DNA from: JBGAPH01 sp046349955
GTDB taxonomy: Bacteria; Planctomycetota; Planctomycetia; Pirellulales; JBGAPH01
Assembly (NCBI GenBank): GCA_046349955.1
Contig: JAXMBI010000014.1
Location: forward strand, 62,001-126,000
Length of the DNA: 64,000 nt
Direction of reading: 5' to 3'
In this document: positions 1 to 8,775 of the stretch, piece after piece
Layout: the number at the start of each line of letters is the position of its first letter
Numbering within the stretch: the first letter of the stretch is position 1
Translations under genes and position numbers: made by a program
Notes under the pieces: model-generated
The model's input: only the letters and a program-made list of their open reading frames with translations
Told to the model about the DNA's origin: nothing
The model's database searches: none

Positions 1-631
1 TTCGGCGGGCGATCACGAAGCCGAAACCTGGCACGCCCTGGATGCACTTGTTGGCCGACGACACGAGGTAGTCGGCCTGCACATCGTCGATCGAGAGGGG
101 GATGCCACCGAACGACGACATGGCGTCGACCAGGTAGACTTTGCCGTACTGCTTGGCGAGCCGGCCGATCTCGGCGATGGGGTTCAGCAAGCCGGTGGTC
201 GTTTCGCAATGCACAACGGCCACGTGGGTGATCGCCGGATCGCTTTGGAGGGCCGCTTCGATCTCGGCAAGATCCGCCGGCTCGGTCTCCGGCTGATTGA
301 TTTCGTGCAGAGCGATCTCGAGCCGCTTGCACATCTGTCCGATGCGGGCGCCGTAGGCCCCGTTGTTGACGACGAGCGCCTTGCCGCCGCGCGGAATGAT
401 GCTGCCCAGCGCCGACTCCACGGCAAACGAGCCGCTGCCCTGCATGAGCACGGCCGTGTAGGCTTCAGGCTTAGGGCTCGCCAGCTTCACCAGCCGGCTA
501 CGAATGTCGGTGACGATGCTGTTGTAGTCGTCGTCCCACGTGCAGAAGTCATTGAGCATGACCTGCTTCACCGACTTCGAAGTCGTGAGCGGACCGGGCG
601 TGAGCAGCAGGTAAGGAATGTCGTCGTCCAC
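1..631 (-). CDS. phnW: 2-aminoethylphosphonate--pyruvate transaminase, C-terminally truncated by window edge
   Basis: PLP enzyme that moves the amino group of 2-aminoethylphosphonate (AEP) to pyruvate, giving phosphonoacetaldehyde and alanine. About 210 residues are visible: the N-terminus LLLTPGPLTTS, the glycine-rich MQGSGSFAVESALG segment, the DAMSSFGG segment that carries the PLP-ring aspartate, and SSANKCIQGVPG, whose Lys (about residue 195) is the Schiff-base lysine position of PhnW. The start is GTG at 631, with GAGGAACGA about 8 bases upstream; no ATG fits the family N-terminus. It is the last visible gene of the operon after the FAD oxidoreductase and phnX, separated from phnX by a palindromic spacer. 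The identification is firm; the rest of the gene lies outside the window. Confidence 0.95.
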   Translation of the reverse strand, partial: MDDDIPYLLLTPGPLTTSKSVKQVMLNDFCTWDDDYNSIVTDIRSRLVKLASPKPEAYTAVLMQGSGSFAVESALGSIIPRGGKALVVNNGAYGARIGQMCKRLEIALHEINQPETEPADLAEIEAALQSDPAITHVAVVHCETTTGLLNPIAEIGRLAKQYGKVYLVDAMSSFGGIPLSIDDVQADYLVSSANKCIQGVPGFGFVIARR

Positions 632-683
632 GTTTCTCGTTCCTCTCGTACCGCCGCGGGAGCGAGCGCTCGCGCGGGTCCCC

Positions 684-752
684 CCCCCGGCGACTCGCCG
701 GGGGCTAATGATTCGTGTCACCGATTATTAGCCCCCCGTCAATGACGGGGGG
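684..752. repeat. cluster of perfect palindromes between phnX and phnW
   Basis: Two perfect hairpins lie side by side: a 10-bp stem at 684-693/695-704 around one C, and a 9-bp stem at 732-740/744-752 around AAT. They are joined by an outer inverted repeat (GGGGGCTAAT at 701-710 against ATTAGCCCCC near 727-736). The block sits inside what looks like one operon, so it may be an mRNA-stabilising or attenuating structure, or a dispersed REP-like element. Its function is unknown. Confidence 0.7.
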
Positions 753-770
753 TTGTCACCCCAACACCGC

Positions 771-1586
771 CTACGGCCGCTCCCCAGCCGCCAACCGCCG
801 ATCGATCTCGGCCACCAACCCCGGCAGATCGGCAATCGACGGAATCGTGAAGTGCGCCCCGATGTCGCGCAGCTTGCGGCCCACAACGTCCATCAGCCGC
901 TGCTGCTCCGGCTTGGCGATCGAGTTCCATTCCTCTTCGCTCATGCCAATTTCGCTGCCGGTGGAGATCACGCCGACGCTCCACACGCCGGCCGCGCGGC
1001 CTTCCTCGATGTCGGGGATGGTGTCGCCGATCTTGATGACGCAATGCGGCGGGAAGACGCCGGTCGCTTCCATCGCGCGAAACACCATCCAGGGCGCGGG
1101 ACGTCCCGCCGGCACGTCGCCAGGGTTGAAGTTGAAGTCAGGCTTGTAGCCCTGCTCGGCCGCGGCGGCGTAGGCCAGCTGGGCCGCTTCCGCGAAGTAG
1201 CCCGTCGTGGTGGCGATCTTCAGCCCCTGGCCCCGCAGCGCCGCCACCGTGGCCAGCACGCCGGGCAGCAGCTTGCTGCAATCACGCACGCAGCCGAGCT
1301 GCAGCGGAATGAAGTGCGTGTCGTAGGCCGTGCGCACGTCCTCTTCGGTCCATGCGCGGCCGTTCTTGGCCTTAAACTGCGCCGACACGGTGTCCAGCTC
1401 GAAGAGCTTGCGCAAATGGTCGAGCTTCAAGAGCCCCATCGGGCCGCGAGCTTCGGCCACGGTCGCGTTCAGGCCGAGCCGCTTGAGCGTTTCTACGAAC
1501 GGGGCGATGGGGGCGAAGCAGCCGTGGTCGACCGTCGTGCCGGCCCAATCCAACACGGCCAGACGGAGACGAGGAGTATCAGGCAT
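771..1586 (-). CDS. phnX: phosphonoacetaldehyde hydrolase (phosphonatase)
   Basis: HAD-superfamily enzyme that breaks the C-P bond of phosphonoacetaldehyde into acetaldehyde and phosphate, the second step of AEP use. The 271-residue protein has the HAD nucleophile motif VLDWAGTTVD (Asp13) and, in GPMGLLKLDHLR, Lys54 at the place of the Schiff-base lysine of known phosphonatases. The C-terminal KIGDTIPDIEEG motif supplies the Mg-binding acids. The ATG at 1586 is chosen over upstream in-frame starts because the protein then begins right at the family N-terminus and GAGG lies upstream. It is 53 bases downstream of the FAD oxidoreductase gene and shares its operon. Confidence 0.96.
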   Translation of the reverse strand: MPDTPRLRLAVLDWAGTTVDHGCFAPIAPFVETLKRLGLNATVAEARGPMGLLKLDHLRKLFELDTVSAQFKAKNGRAWTEEDVRTAYDTHFIPLQLGCVRDCSKLLPGVLATVAALRGQGLKIATTTGYFAEAAQLAYAAAAEQGYKPDFNFNPGDVPAGRPAPWMVFRAMEATGVFPPHCVIKIGDTIPDIEEGRAAGVWSVGVISTGSEIGMSEEEWNSIAKPEQQRLMDVVGRKLRDIGAHFTIPSIADLPGLVAEIDRRLAAGERP

Positions 1587-1639
1587 GTGCGAAAGCGAAC
1601 CTCGAGCAGAGAACTTGTTCCGAAGCAGGGGCCGACCAC

Positions 1640-2956
1640 TTAGCGTTTGGCCGGCGGAAGTGAAACCTTGCCGTAGTAGTCGGCGTAGACTTGCGCGCAA
1701 CGAGCCTTCACCGTGGCCCGATCGCGCATTTGCGGCATGTCGAAGAAGCGATCGGCCTCGAGGTCATCGGGGTTGTAGCGCCAGGTTCCGTCGAGGATCA
1801 GTTCGGCCGTCGCCAAGCCAATGGCGGGGCTCTGCACCACTCCGTGGCCGCCGAAGCCGGCGCAGTGATAGAGGCCGCCGATGCCGGCGAACTCGCCGAG
1901 CAGCGGATCGCCGTCGGGCGTGAACGACATGATCCCGGTATGCAGCGTCATCGGCAGATCGGGCCGCACGAACGGGAAACGCACGGCCGACTTCTCGATC
2001 AGCTCCACCACGCTCGGATGATCGGCCTTGGGCACGAGCGACGACATCTCGAAGTCGGCCGGCAACGACTCCATGTCGTATTGATCGGGCTTGAGCTCGT
2101 AAATGCCGACGCGCAGGCCGCCTGCCGCTGGGCGGGAGTAGATCAGGTTCTCGCGGTCGCGGAGCGTCGGCGATTTGGCGTCGACCGGGTGCTCGGCCAC
2201 TGGCGCGAGCGTGAAGTAGTAGTGTCCGATGCCGGCGGTGGGGAGCGGCTGTTTGGCGAGATCGGCCACGAGATACGACCAAGCGCCCGACGCGTTGACC
2301 ACGACCGGGGCACGGAAGGTCTCGCCGCCGGCCACCACGCCTTGCACGCTGCCGCCCGAAACCAGGATCTCGGTCACCGGGCAGAAGTCGCGCAGATGAA
2401 CAGCAGTCGCCTTGCAAGCCTGACGATAGAGGGCGGCCAACTCCGGCGGATTCAGGTAGCCGTCCTCGGGGCACCAGGCGATCTCGAGCAGATCGTCGGT
2501 CCGCAAGTACGGCATGAGCTCCGCGGCGCGGGCACGGTCGATCAGTTCCACCTTGAGCCCGGCGGCGCGCGCGACCTCAACGTGTCCCCGCAACTCGGCG
2601 GCCCGCTCGGGCGTTTGGGCGACGCGGATCGAGCCCGTTTGGCGATAGACCTGCTGACCGAGCAGCTTCTCGATTTCGAGCAGGGTGCGAATGCTGTCCA
2701 TCAGCAGCCGGGTCGACGCGACGGTCGAGCGCATTTGGCCCAACAAACCTGAGGCTTGCCGGGTGGCCCCCGACGTGATGCCGCGGCGGTCAAGGGCCAG
2801 CACGCGCTTGCCGCGGGCGGCCAACTGCATGGCGGTGCTCAGGCCGGCGACCCCGGTCCCGATGATGATGGCGTCGTAGTTGTGATTCCCAGCGACCGAC
2901 ACGGGCGACTTTCTTGTGCGTTCGGGCACGCCCCAACCGCTGGCGGGCAGCCGCAT
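1640..2956 (-). CDS. FAD-dependent oxidoreductase (DAO/glycine oxidase family), probably acts on an aminophosphonate
   Basis: About 438-residue flavoprotein. The N-terminal IIIGTGVAGLSTAM is a GxGxxG dinucleotide-binding fold, followed by LALDRR; the C-terminal CAGFGGHGVVQSPAIG is the second FAD motif of the DAO family (sarcosine, glycine and dimethylglycine oxidases). It is first in the operon with phnX and phnW. FAD oxidoreductases linked to AEP degradation clusters are known to act on AEP or N-methylated AEP, so an oxidative entry into phosphonoacetaldehyde is likely; this is inference from context. The start is uncertain: the ATG at 2956 has GAGGGG about 13 bases upstream, while GTG codons at 2929 and 2902 would trim a poorly conserved leader. 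Confidence 0.85.
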   Translation of the reverse strand: MRLPASGWGVPERTRKSPVSVAGNHNYDAIIIGTGVAGLSTAMQLAARGKRVLALDRRGITSGATRQASGLLGQMRSTVASTRLLMDSIRTLLEIEKLLGQQVYRQTGSIRVAQTPERAAELRGHVEVARAAGLKVELIDRARAAELMPYLRTDDLLEIAWCPEDGYLNPPELAALYRQACKATAVHLRDFCPVTEILVSGGSVQGVVAGGETFRAPVVVNASGAWSYLVADLAKQPLPTAGIGHYYFTLAPVAEHPVDAKSPTLRDRENLIYSRPAAGGLRVGIYELKPDQYDMESLPADFEMSSLVPKADHPSVVELIEKSAVRFPFVRPDLPMTLHTGIMSFTPDGDPLLGEFAGIGGLYHCAGFGGHGVVQSPAIGLATAELILDGTWRYNPDDLEADRFFDMPQMRDRATVKARCAQVYADYYGKVSLPPAKR

Positions 2957-3218
2957 TCCAGCGAAAAGACCCCTCGACAGTCCAAAATGGTAGAGCTTCG
3001 GCCGGCCGATCGTCAAACCCCGCCGTCTTCTCTCGTCAGGAGCGACGCGAATCGGCGGGCCGATCGGGAATCGCCGTCCTTTTGCAACGGCTTCGGGCTT
3101 TGGTTAGGCTAGGGGAAATGCCCACCCCGCCGGCCGGCAGGTTTGCCGCCTCCCGCGCCTGTCCCCCGAGGCCGGCTTCGAGAATCCTCCCCGCAGCAAC
3201 AGCACTCAGGAGCCCCCC

Positions 3219-4595
3219 GTGAGCACTCCGATCGGCGCCGGCATGTCGCGACGCGAATTGTTGAAAACTTCGACCGCGGCGGCGGCCGCCAGCGCCCTGG
3301 CCACCTTGGCCGTCCCCCCGGTGCATGCCGCCGAGGACAACACGCTTCGCATCTCGCTGGTCGGCTGCGGCGGCCGCGGCACGGGCGCCGCCGGCAACGC
3401 GCTTTCCACCTCGGGCGGCCCGGTGAAGCTCATCGGCATGGCCGACGTGTTCGACCACAAGCTCGCCAACAGCTACGGCGCCATTCGCGAGGCCCATGAG
3501 AAGCTTGTCGACGTACCCGACGACCACAAGTTCATCGGGTTCGAGGGCTACAAGCAGGCGATGGATCTTCTCCGGCCCGGCGACGTGGTGATCCTGGCCA
3601 CGCCTCCGGCGTTTCGCTGGGTGCAATTCCAGTACGCGATCGAGAAGGGGCTGAACGTCTTCATGGAGAAGCCGGTCACGGTCGACGGCCCCACGACGCG
3701 CAAGATGCTGGAGTTGGCCAAGAAGTCGGAAGAGAAGAACCTCAAGGTGGGCGTGGGGCTCATGTGCCGCCACTGCGTGGCCCGCGGCGAACTGTTCGAC
3801 CGCATCAAGCAGGGGGAGATCGGCGACGTGCAATTGTTGCGGGCCTATCGCGTGCTCGGCCCCACGGCCAAAGCCCACACGCCGCCGCGCGGCGACAGCC
3901 CGCTCAGCGAGCTCATGTATCAACTCGAGTGGTTCCACGGGTTCCTGTGGGCGAGCGGCGGCGCGTTCAGCGACTTCTTGATCCACAACATCGACGAGTG
4001 CTGCTGGATGAAGGACGCCTGGCCGGTCGAGGCCAAGGGCTTCGGCGGCCGGCACTACCGCCGCGACTACATCGACCAAAACTTCGACACCTACACGGTG
4101 GAATACACCTTCGCCGACGGCACGAAGATGATGCTCGAGGGGCGGACCATGGAGGGCTGCTACCAGGAGTTCGCCAGCTACGCACACGGAACCAAGGGCT
4201 CGGCGGTGATCTCGGCCTCGTCGCACGCTCCCTCGCGCTGCCGGATCTACAAGGACCAGCGCATGGGCCGCGACGGCGAAGTCGTGTGGCGGTACCGCAA
4301 GCCCGAGCCCGATCCGTACCAACTCGAGTGGGAAGACCTGTTGGCGGCCATCCGCAACGACAAGCCCTACAACGAGGTGAAGCGCGGCGCCGAGGCGAGC
4401 TTGGTCACTTCGATGGGCCGCATGGCTTGCCACACGGGCCAGGTGATCAAGTACGAGGACATCCTCAACGGCGACCACGAGTTCGCCCCCGACGTCGACA
4501 AGCTCACGCTCACCGGCCCCGCCCCGGTCTTGGCCGACGCCAGCGGCAAGTATCCCGTGCCGGAGCCGGGGATCAAGACCAAGCGGGAGTACTAA
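3219..4595 (+). CDS. Tat-exported Gfo/Idh/MocA family oxidoreductase
   Basis: Secreted NAD(P)-dependent dehydrogenase-like protein of 458 residues, from a family greatly expanded in planctomycetes. The N-terminus has a twin-arginine signal (SRRELLKTS, then an Ala-rich stretch ending VHAAED). The Rossmann motif LVGCGGRGTGAAGN follows at about residue 48, with the family EKPVTVDGP motif (the Glu-Lys pair) near residue 150. The substrate, probably a sugar or sugar derivative, cannot be named from sequence. The GTG start at 3219 is supported by AGGAG 6 bases upstream. It is transcribed away from the phosphonate operon, leaving about 260 bases of shared promoter space, and has no obvious operon partner. 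A second, related protein is at 28091-29410. Confidence 0.93.
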   Translation: MSTPIGAGMSRRELLKTSTAAAAASALATLAVPPVHAAEDNTLRISLVGCGGRGTGAAGNALSTSGGPVKLIGMADVFDHKLANSYGAIREAHEKLVDVPDDHKFIGFEGYKQAMDLLRPGDVVILATPPAFRWVQFQYAIEKGLNVFMEKPVTVDGPTTRKMLELAKKSEEKNLKVGVGLMCRHCVARGELFDRIKQGEIGDVQLLRAYRVLGPTAKAHTPPRGDSPLSELMYQLEWFHGFLWASGGAFSDFLIHNIDECCWMKDAWPVEAKGFGGRHYRRDYIDQNFDTYTVEYTFADGTKMMLEGRTMEGCYQEFASYAHGTKGSAVISASSHAPSRCRIYKDQRMGRDGEVVWRYRKPEPDPYQLEWEDLLAAIRNDKPYNEVKRGAEASLVTSMGRMACHTGQVIKYEDILNGDHEFAPDVDKLTLTGPAPVLADASGKYPVPEPGIKTKREY

Positions 4596-4676
4596 CCGCA
4601 ACGACGACGGCTGGGGGGCGACCGGAACGCTTCCGGCGCCCCTCCGCCGCTTCCGGTCGCTGGCCGCGGGGGGCAC

Positions 4677-5579
4677 ATGCTCGAAGACCGCTACACGCTG
4701 GAAACACCCGACCAGGTCGAAATCGATTTCGAACTGGCGGGGTTGGGCTCGCGTTTCTGCGCCATGGCGATCGATACGCTGCTGATCGCGCTGACCTTCC
4801 TCGTGCTCGGCATCTTTTCCGCCTTTTTCGAGGAATGGTGGTCGTACGTCACCGAGCAGGTGGAGCGCACCCAGGGGGGCGCGCCCTCGATCCTGTTCTC
4901 GATCCTCATCCTGATTCTGGCGTTCCTGTCCAGCGGCGGATACTACCTGTTCTTCGAACACGTAATGCGTGGGCAAACGCCCGGCAAGCGCACGATGCGG
5001 ATCCGCGCGATCCGCGACGACGGCACGGCGATGCTCGCGCAGGACTTGCTCGTCCGCAACCTGCTGCGGTTCGTCGATTTCCTCCCGGCGTTCTACGGCG
5101 TAGGCGCGCTCGTCATGTTCTTCCACCCCCAGAGCAAACGACTCGGCGACATCGCGGCCGGTACGATCGTGGTCAAAGAAGGCCAGCTCGACTATCGCGG
5201 CCGCACCGATAAGAAATACGAAGTCGCGGTGATCCCCCAGTTGGCGCTCAACCGCGAACTGCGGCCCGAGCATCACCGGCTGCTGGCCGGCTACTTGACG
5301 CGCCGCGCCGAATTGTTGCCCGCCGCGCGGAGCAAGCTGGCGGGCGAGCTCGCCCAGCGCATGCACGCAGTTTACGGCGGCGACGCCGCCGATCCCGAAC
5401 GTTATCTCGAGTTACTGCAGGAAGGCCGTCACTATGAGTTCTGCGACGCTGCACGAGTTGCAGAAGGATCGCCGCCCGCATTGGATTCGCCTGCAGGAGC
5501 TCGTGGAGACGATGCAGCGCAAGGGGCCGAGGCGAACTCCGGCGCCGCAGGTGCAGGAGCTGATTCGGCTGTACCGTGA
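4677..5579 (+). CDS. RDD family membrane protein
   Basis: Integral membrane protein of 300 residues. The N-terminal half is an RDD domain: the GLGSRFCAMAIDTLLI segment, a hydrophobic helix at about 30-48, a second at about 78-98, then GQTPGKRTMRIRAIRDDG and a third membrane segment near 130-150 ending RLGDIAAGTIVV. The C-terminal ~100 residues are soluble, and the last ~48 are Ala/Gly/Asp-rich. That tail lies wholly inside the first 146 bases of the next gene in another frame, so it may be poorly constrained. RDD proteins commonly pair with SpoIIM-like proteins and MoxR/DUF58 clusters, as here. Function unknown; an ion-transport or membrane-stress role has been proposed for such families. Confidence 0.9.
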   Translation: MLEDRYTLETPDQVEIDFELAGLGSRFCAMAIDTLLIALTFLVLGIFSAFFEEWWSYVTEQVERTQGGAPSILFSILILILAFLSSGGYYLFFEHVMRGQTPGKRTMRIRAIRDDGTAMLAQDLLVRNLLRFVDFLPAFYGVGALVMFFHPQSKRLGDIAAGTIVVKEGQLDYRGRTDKKYEVAVIPQLALNRELRPEHHRLLAGYLTRRAELLPAARSKLAGELAQRMHAVYGGDAADPERYLELLQEGRHYEFCDAARVAEGSPPALDSPAGARGDDAAQGAEANSGAAGAGADSAVP

Positions 5580-6453
5580 AACGGCGGCCGACCTGGCCCG
5601 CTTGCGCACGCTGCGGGCCGATTCCCATGAGGTGGCCTTCGTCAACCGCCTGGTCGCAGCGTCCCATGGCCTGATCTACCGCGGCGCCCCGCGGGCGTCG
5701 GGGGGCGTGCTGCGGTTCTTCCTGGTGGAGTATCCGCGGCTCGTGCGGCAAACTTGGGCGTTCTCGTTGGCCAGCTTCCTGATCAGCGCCTCGCTGGCCG
5801 GCATGGCCTTCGTCACGGTGCAGCGCTCTCCCGAGGTAGTGACCGATATCATGGGAGGCGGCGACGAGGAGTTCGTCGACCGCCGCACCGGCGAGGACAT
5901 TCGCGGCCGCTTCCAGAAAGCGTCTGCGCCGGTGCTCTCGAGCTTCGTGACCGCCAACAACATCCGCGTGGCGCTGTTGGCGTTCGCCCTGGGGATCACG
6001 TTTGGTCTGGGTACGATTTACGTGCTGGCCATCAACGGCGTGATGCTCGGCGGGTTCGCCGGGGCCTATGCGCGCAGCGGCGTGGGGGCGGATTTCTGGA
6101 TCACCGTCATGCCGCACGGAACGCTCGAACTGAGCGCAATCGTGTTGGCCGGCGGCAGCGGCCTGCTGATGGGCTACTCGCTGTGGTGTCCGGGCAACCG
6201 CTCGCGGCGGCTCGCGCTGCGCGAAAGTGCGATCGTGGCCATGAAATTGGCGGTCGGCCTAGTTCCGGCATTCATCGTGGCCGGCCTGATCGAAGGTTTC
6301 ATCACGCCGAGCCAGGAGATTTCGGCGCCGGCCAAGCTCGGGATCGGCATCTTGGCGGCGGCCGTTTTCTGGACCTATTGGCTCCTCGGCGGCAGAAGCC
6401 GACAGCCGCGCGGCGAGGGCGGTTCGGAAGACGCTACAGCCGCCGCCGCTTGA
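5434..6453 (+). CDS. SpoIIM-like (stage II sporulation protein M family) membrane protein
   Basis: Membrane protein of 339 residues with a cytoplasmic N-terminal helix region (1-100) and several predicted membrane segments (about 110-130, 190-225, 240-265, 275-300, 305-325). The NNIRVALLAFALGITFGLGT and VMPHGTLELSAIVLAGG stretches are characteristic of the SpoIIM/DUF95 family. This is not evidence for sporulation: such proteins are widespread in non-spore-formers beside RDD, MoxR and DUF58 genes. The ATG at 5434 has GGAAGG 8 bases upstream, within the coding sequence of the RDD gene. Its 3' end overlaps the convergent DUF58 gene by 20 bases. Confidence 0.9.
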   Translation: MSSATLHELQKDRRPHWIRLQELVETMQRKGPRRTPAPQVQELIRLYRETAADLARLRTLRADSHEVAFVNRLVAASHGLIYRGAPRASGGVLRFFLVEYPRLVRQTWAFSLASFLISASLAGMAFVTVQRSPEVVTDIMGGGDEEFVDRRTGEDIRGRFQKASAPVLSSFVTANNIRVALLAFALGITFGLGTIYVLAINGVMLGGFAGAYARSGVGADFWITVMPHGTLELSAIVLAGGSGLLMGYSLWCPGNRSRRLALRESAIVAMKLAVGLVPAFIVAGLIEGFITPSQEISAPAKLGIGILAAAVFWTYWLLGGRSRQPRGEGGSEDATAAAA

Positions 6454-7741
6454 GCTCTAGGTAGCGCGTGAGCAGCCGCGGCGAGAGCTGCCGCGGATCG
6501 ACGTCGAGCACGTCGACGCCGTGCTTCCGCATCTGGGCGAGCGCGTCCTGCCGGGCCGCCAACAGATCGACCGCCACCGCCTGCGTGTAGGCCGCGTCCG
6601 AGGTTTCCGCGGGCTCGAACGCCAGCCGCTCGAGCTCGAGGTTCCGCAGCGTCACGCACACCGGCAAATGCTTGCGGGCAAAGCGGGCTGCATGAGCCAG
6701 CAGCATGGCCGAGGCGTGCCGATCGATCACATCGGTCATGATGACGATCAGCGACCGCTTGCGGTGCCGGAGCGAGAGGAACTTGCAGACCTTGTCGTAG
6801 TCGGGCTCGCAGAGCCGCGGCTCCAAGCGATAGAGTCCTTCGTTCACTCGGCCGAGCGCGGCCTTGCCCTTGATCGGGGGGACGTAGCTCTCGATCCGGT
6901 CGCTGAACGCGACCAGCCCCAAGTAATCGCCTTGTTTCATGGCCACGTAGGTGAGCAGCAGCGTGGCGTTGATGGCGTGGTCCAGCCGGCTCAGGTCGTC
7001 GACCTGGGTGGTCATCAAACGGCCGCAATCGAGGGCCACGAGCACGTTCTGGCTGCGGTCGGTCTCGTAGGTCCGCGTGATCAGCCGCCCATGCCGGGCG
7101 GAGGCCTTCCAGGCCATGTCGGCCAAGTCGTCGCCCGATACGTATTCGCGCAAACCCTCGAACGTTGCGCCCGGGCCTAGCCGCCGCGCCGAAGTCAGCC
7201 CCAGTTCCTCGAGCCGATGCCGTTGTGCGGCGAGCTCGTAGCAGGCGAGGTTCGCCACGTTCGGATAGACTTTCACCTCGTCCTGCCGGCGGATGCGCAG
7301 TTGGCGGGTCAGCAGCCCGAACAGCGTTTGATAGCGGAGATGCGCGTCCCCGAGAACGAACCGGCCGCGGCGCAGCGGCACGAGATCGTAGGAAAGTTCG
7401 GCTCGCGAGCGCGCCTCGAGCCGCCCTGCCACCCGCTCGGGATTCGGCGCCATCTCCTTGGGCAAGTCGTCGCGCAGGGCGAAGTGCAGTGGCTGCTGGC
7501 TGCGGTTATGCAGCGACCAGCCGATCGCGTTGCGCCCGCCGAGCGACAGCCGGCGCCGCATCCGCCGCTCGACGGCGATCTGGCCCGGCCGCGCCGAAAT
7601 GACCAAGTCGAGCAAGACCACCAGCGCAAGCGCCGCGTCGTAGGCCAGCGCCAACCGCGCCGCCAGCGACGTCGGCCAAAACAACAGCACCGCCGCCGGG
7701 GCCGCCAGCAAGGCTACCAGCCGTCGCGTGGGTAGGATCAT
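6434..7741 (-). CDS. DUF58 domain protein, MoxR-operon partner
   Basis: Protein of 435 residues with two N-terminal membrane segments (about 5-50), a beta-rich central part, and the DUF58 core. The core contains LGPGATFEGLREYVSGDDLADMAWKASAR (quoted here only as its hallmark region: G-x-E/F-x-x-LREY-x-x-GDD-x-R/A-x-x-x-W) near residues 190-215, followed by a VWA-like fold (LVALDCGRLM, IVIMTDVID). Members usually lie next to MoxR ATPases and may act as their VWA-type adaptor in assembling or activating other proteins. It is the last gene of the minus-strand operon that begins at 11545, 24 bases after moxR. It lacks a full MIDAS DxSxS motif: the equivalent reads DCGRL. Confidence 0.92.
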   Translation of the reverse strand: MILPTRRLVALLAAPAAVLLFWPTSLAARLALAYDAALALVVLLDLVISARPGQIAVERRMRRRLSLGGRNAIGWSLHNRSQQPLHFALRDDLPKEMAPNPERVAGRLEARSRAELSYDLVPLRRGRFVLGDAHLRYQTLFGLLTRQLRIRRQDEVKVYPNVANLACYELAAQRHRLEELGLTSARRLGPGATFEGLREYVSGDDLADMAWKASARHGRLITRTYETDRSQNVLVALDCGRLMTTQVDDLSRLDHAINATLLLTYVAMKQGDYLGLVAFSDRIESYVPPIKGKAALGRVNEGLYRLEPRLCEPDYDKVCKFLSLRHRKRSLIVIMTDVIDRHASAMLLAHAARFARKHLPVCVTLRNLELERLAFEPAETSDAAYTQAVAVDLLAARQDALAQMRKHGVDVLDVDPRQLSPRLLTRYLELKRRRL

Positions 7742-7765
7742 GAAGCTCGGCTCGCGTCGAAGGCT

Positions 7766-8728
<963 letters not shown>

Positions 8729-8775
8729 GCAGTGCTTTCGAGAGGATCGACGGGCGGAACCGCAGCCGCTTGAAG

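Noticed and set aside
3036..5366. Very long minus-strand open frame (776 codons) across the Gfo/Idh and RDD genes
   Set aside because: It is antisense to two well-supported genes, its translation is Arg/His/Ala/Glu-rich as expected from the reverse of GC-rich codons, and it has no recognisable domain.
5434..6453. Sporulation gene cluster suggested by the SpoIIM-like protein
   Set aside because: SpoIIM homologues are common in non-spore-formers beside RDD and MoxR genes, and no other sporulation gene is present.
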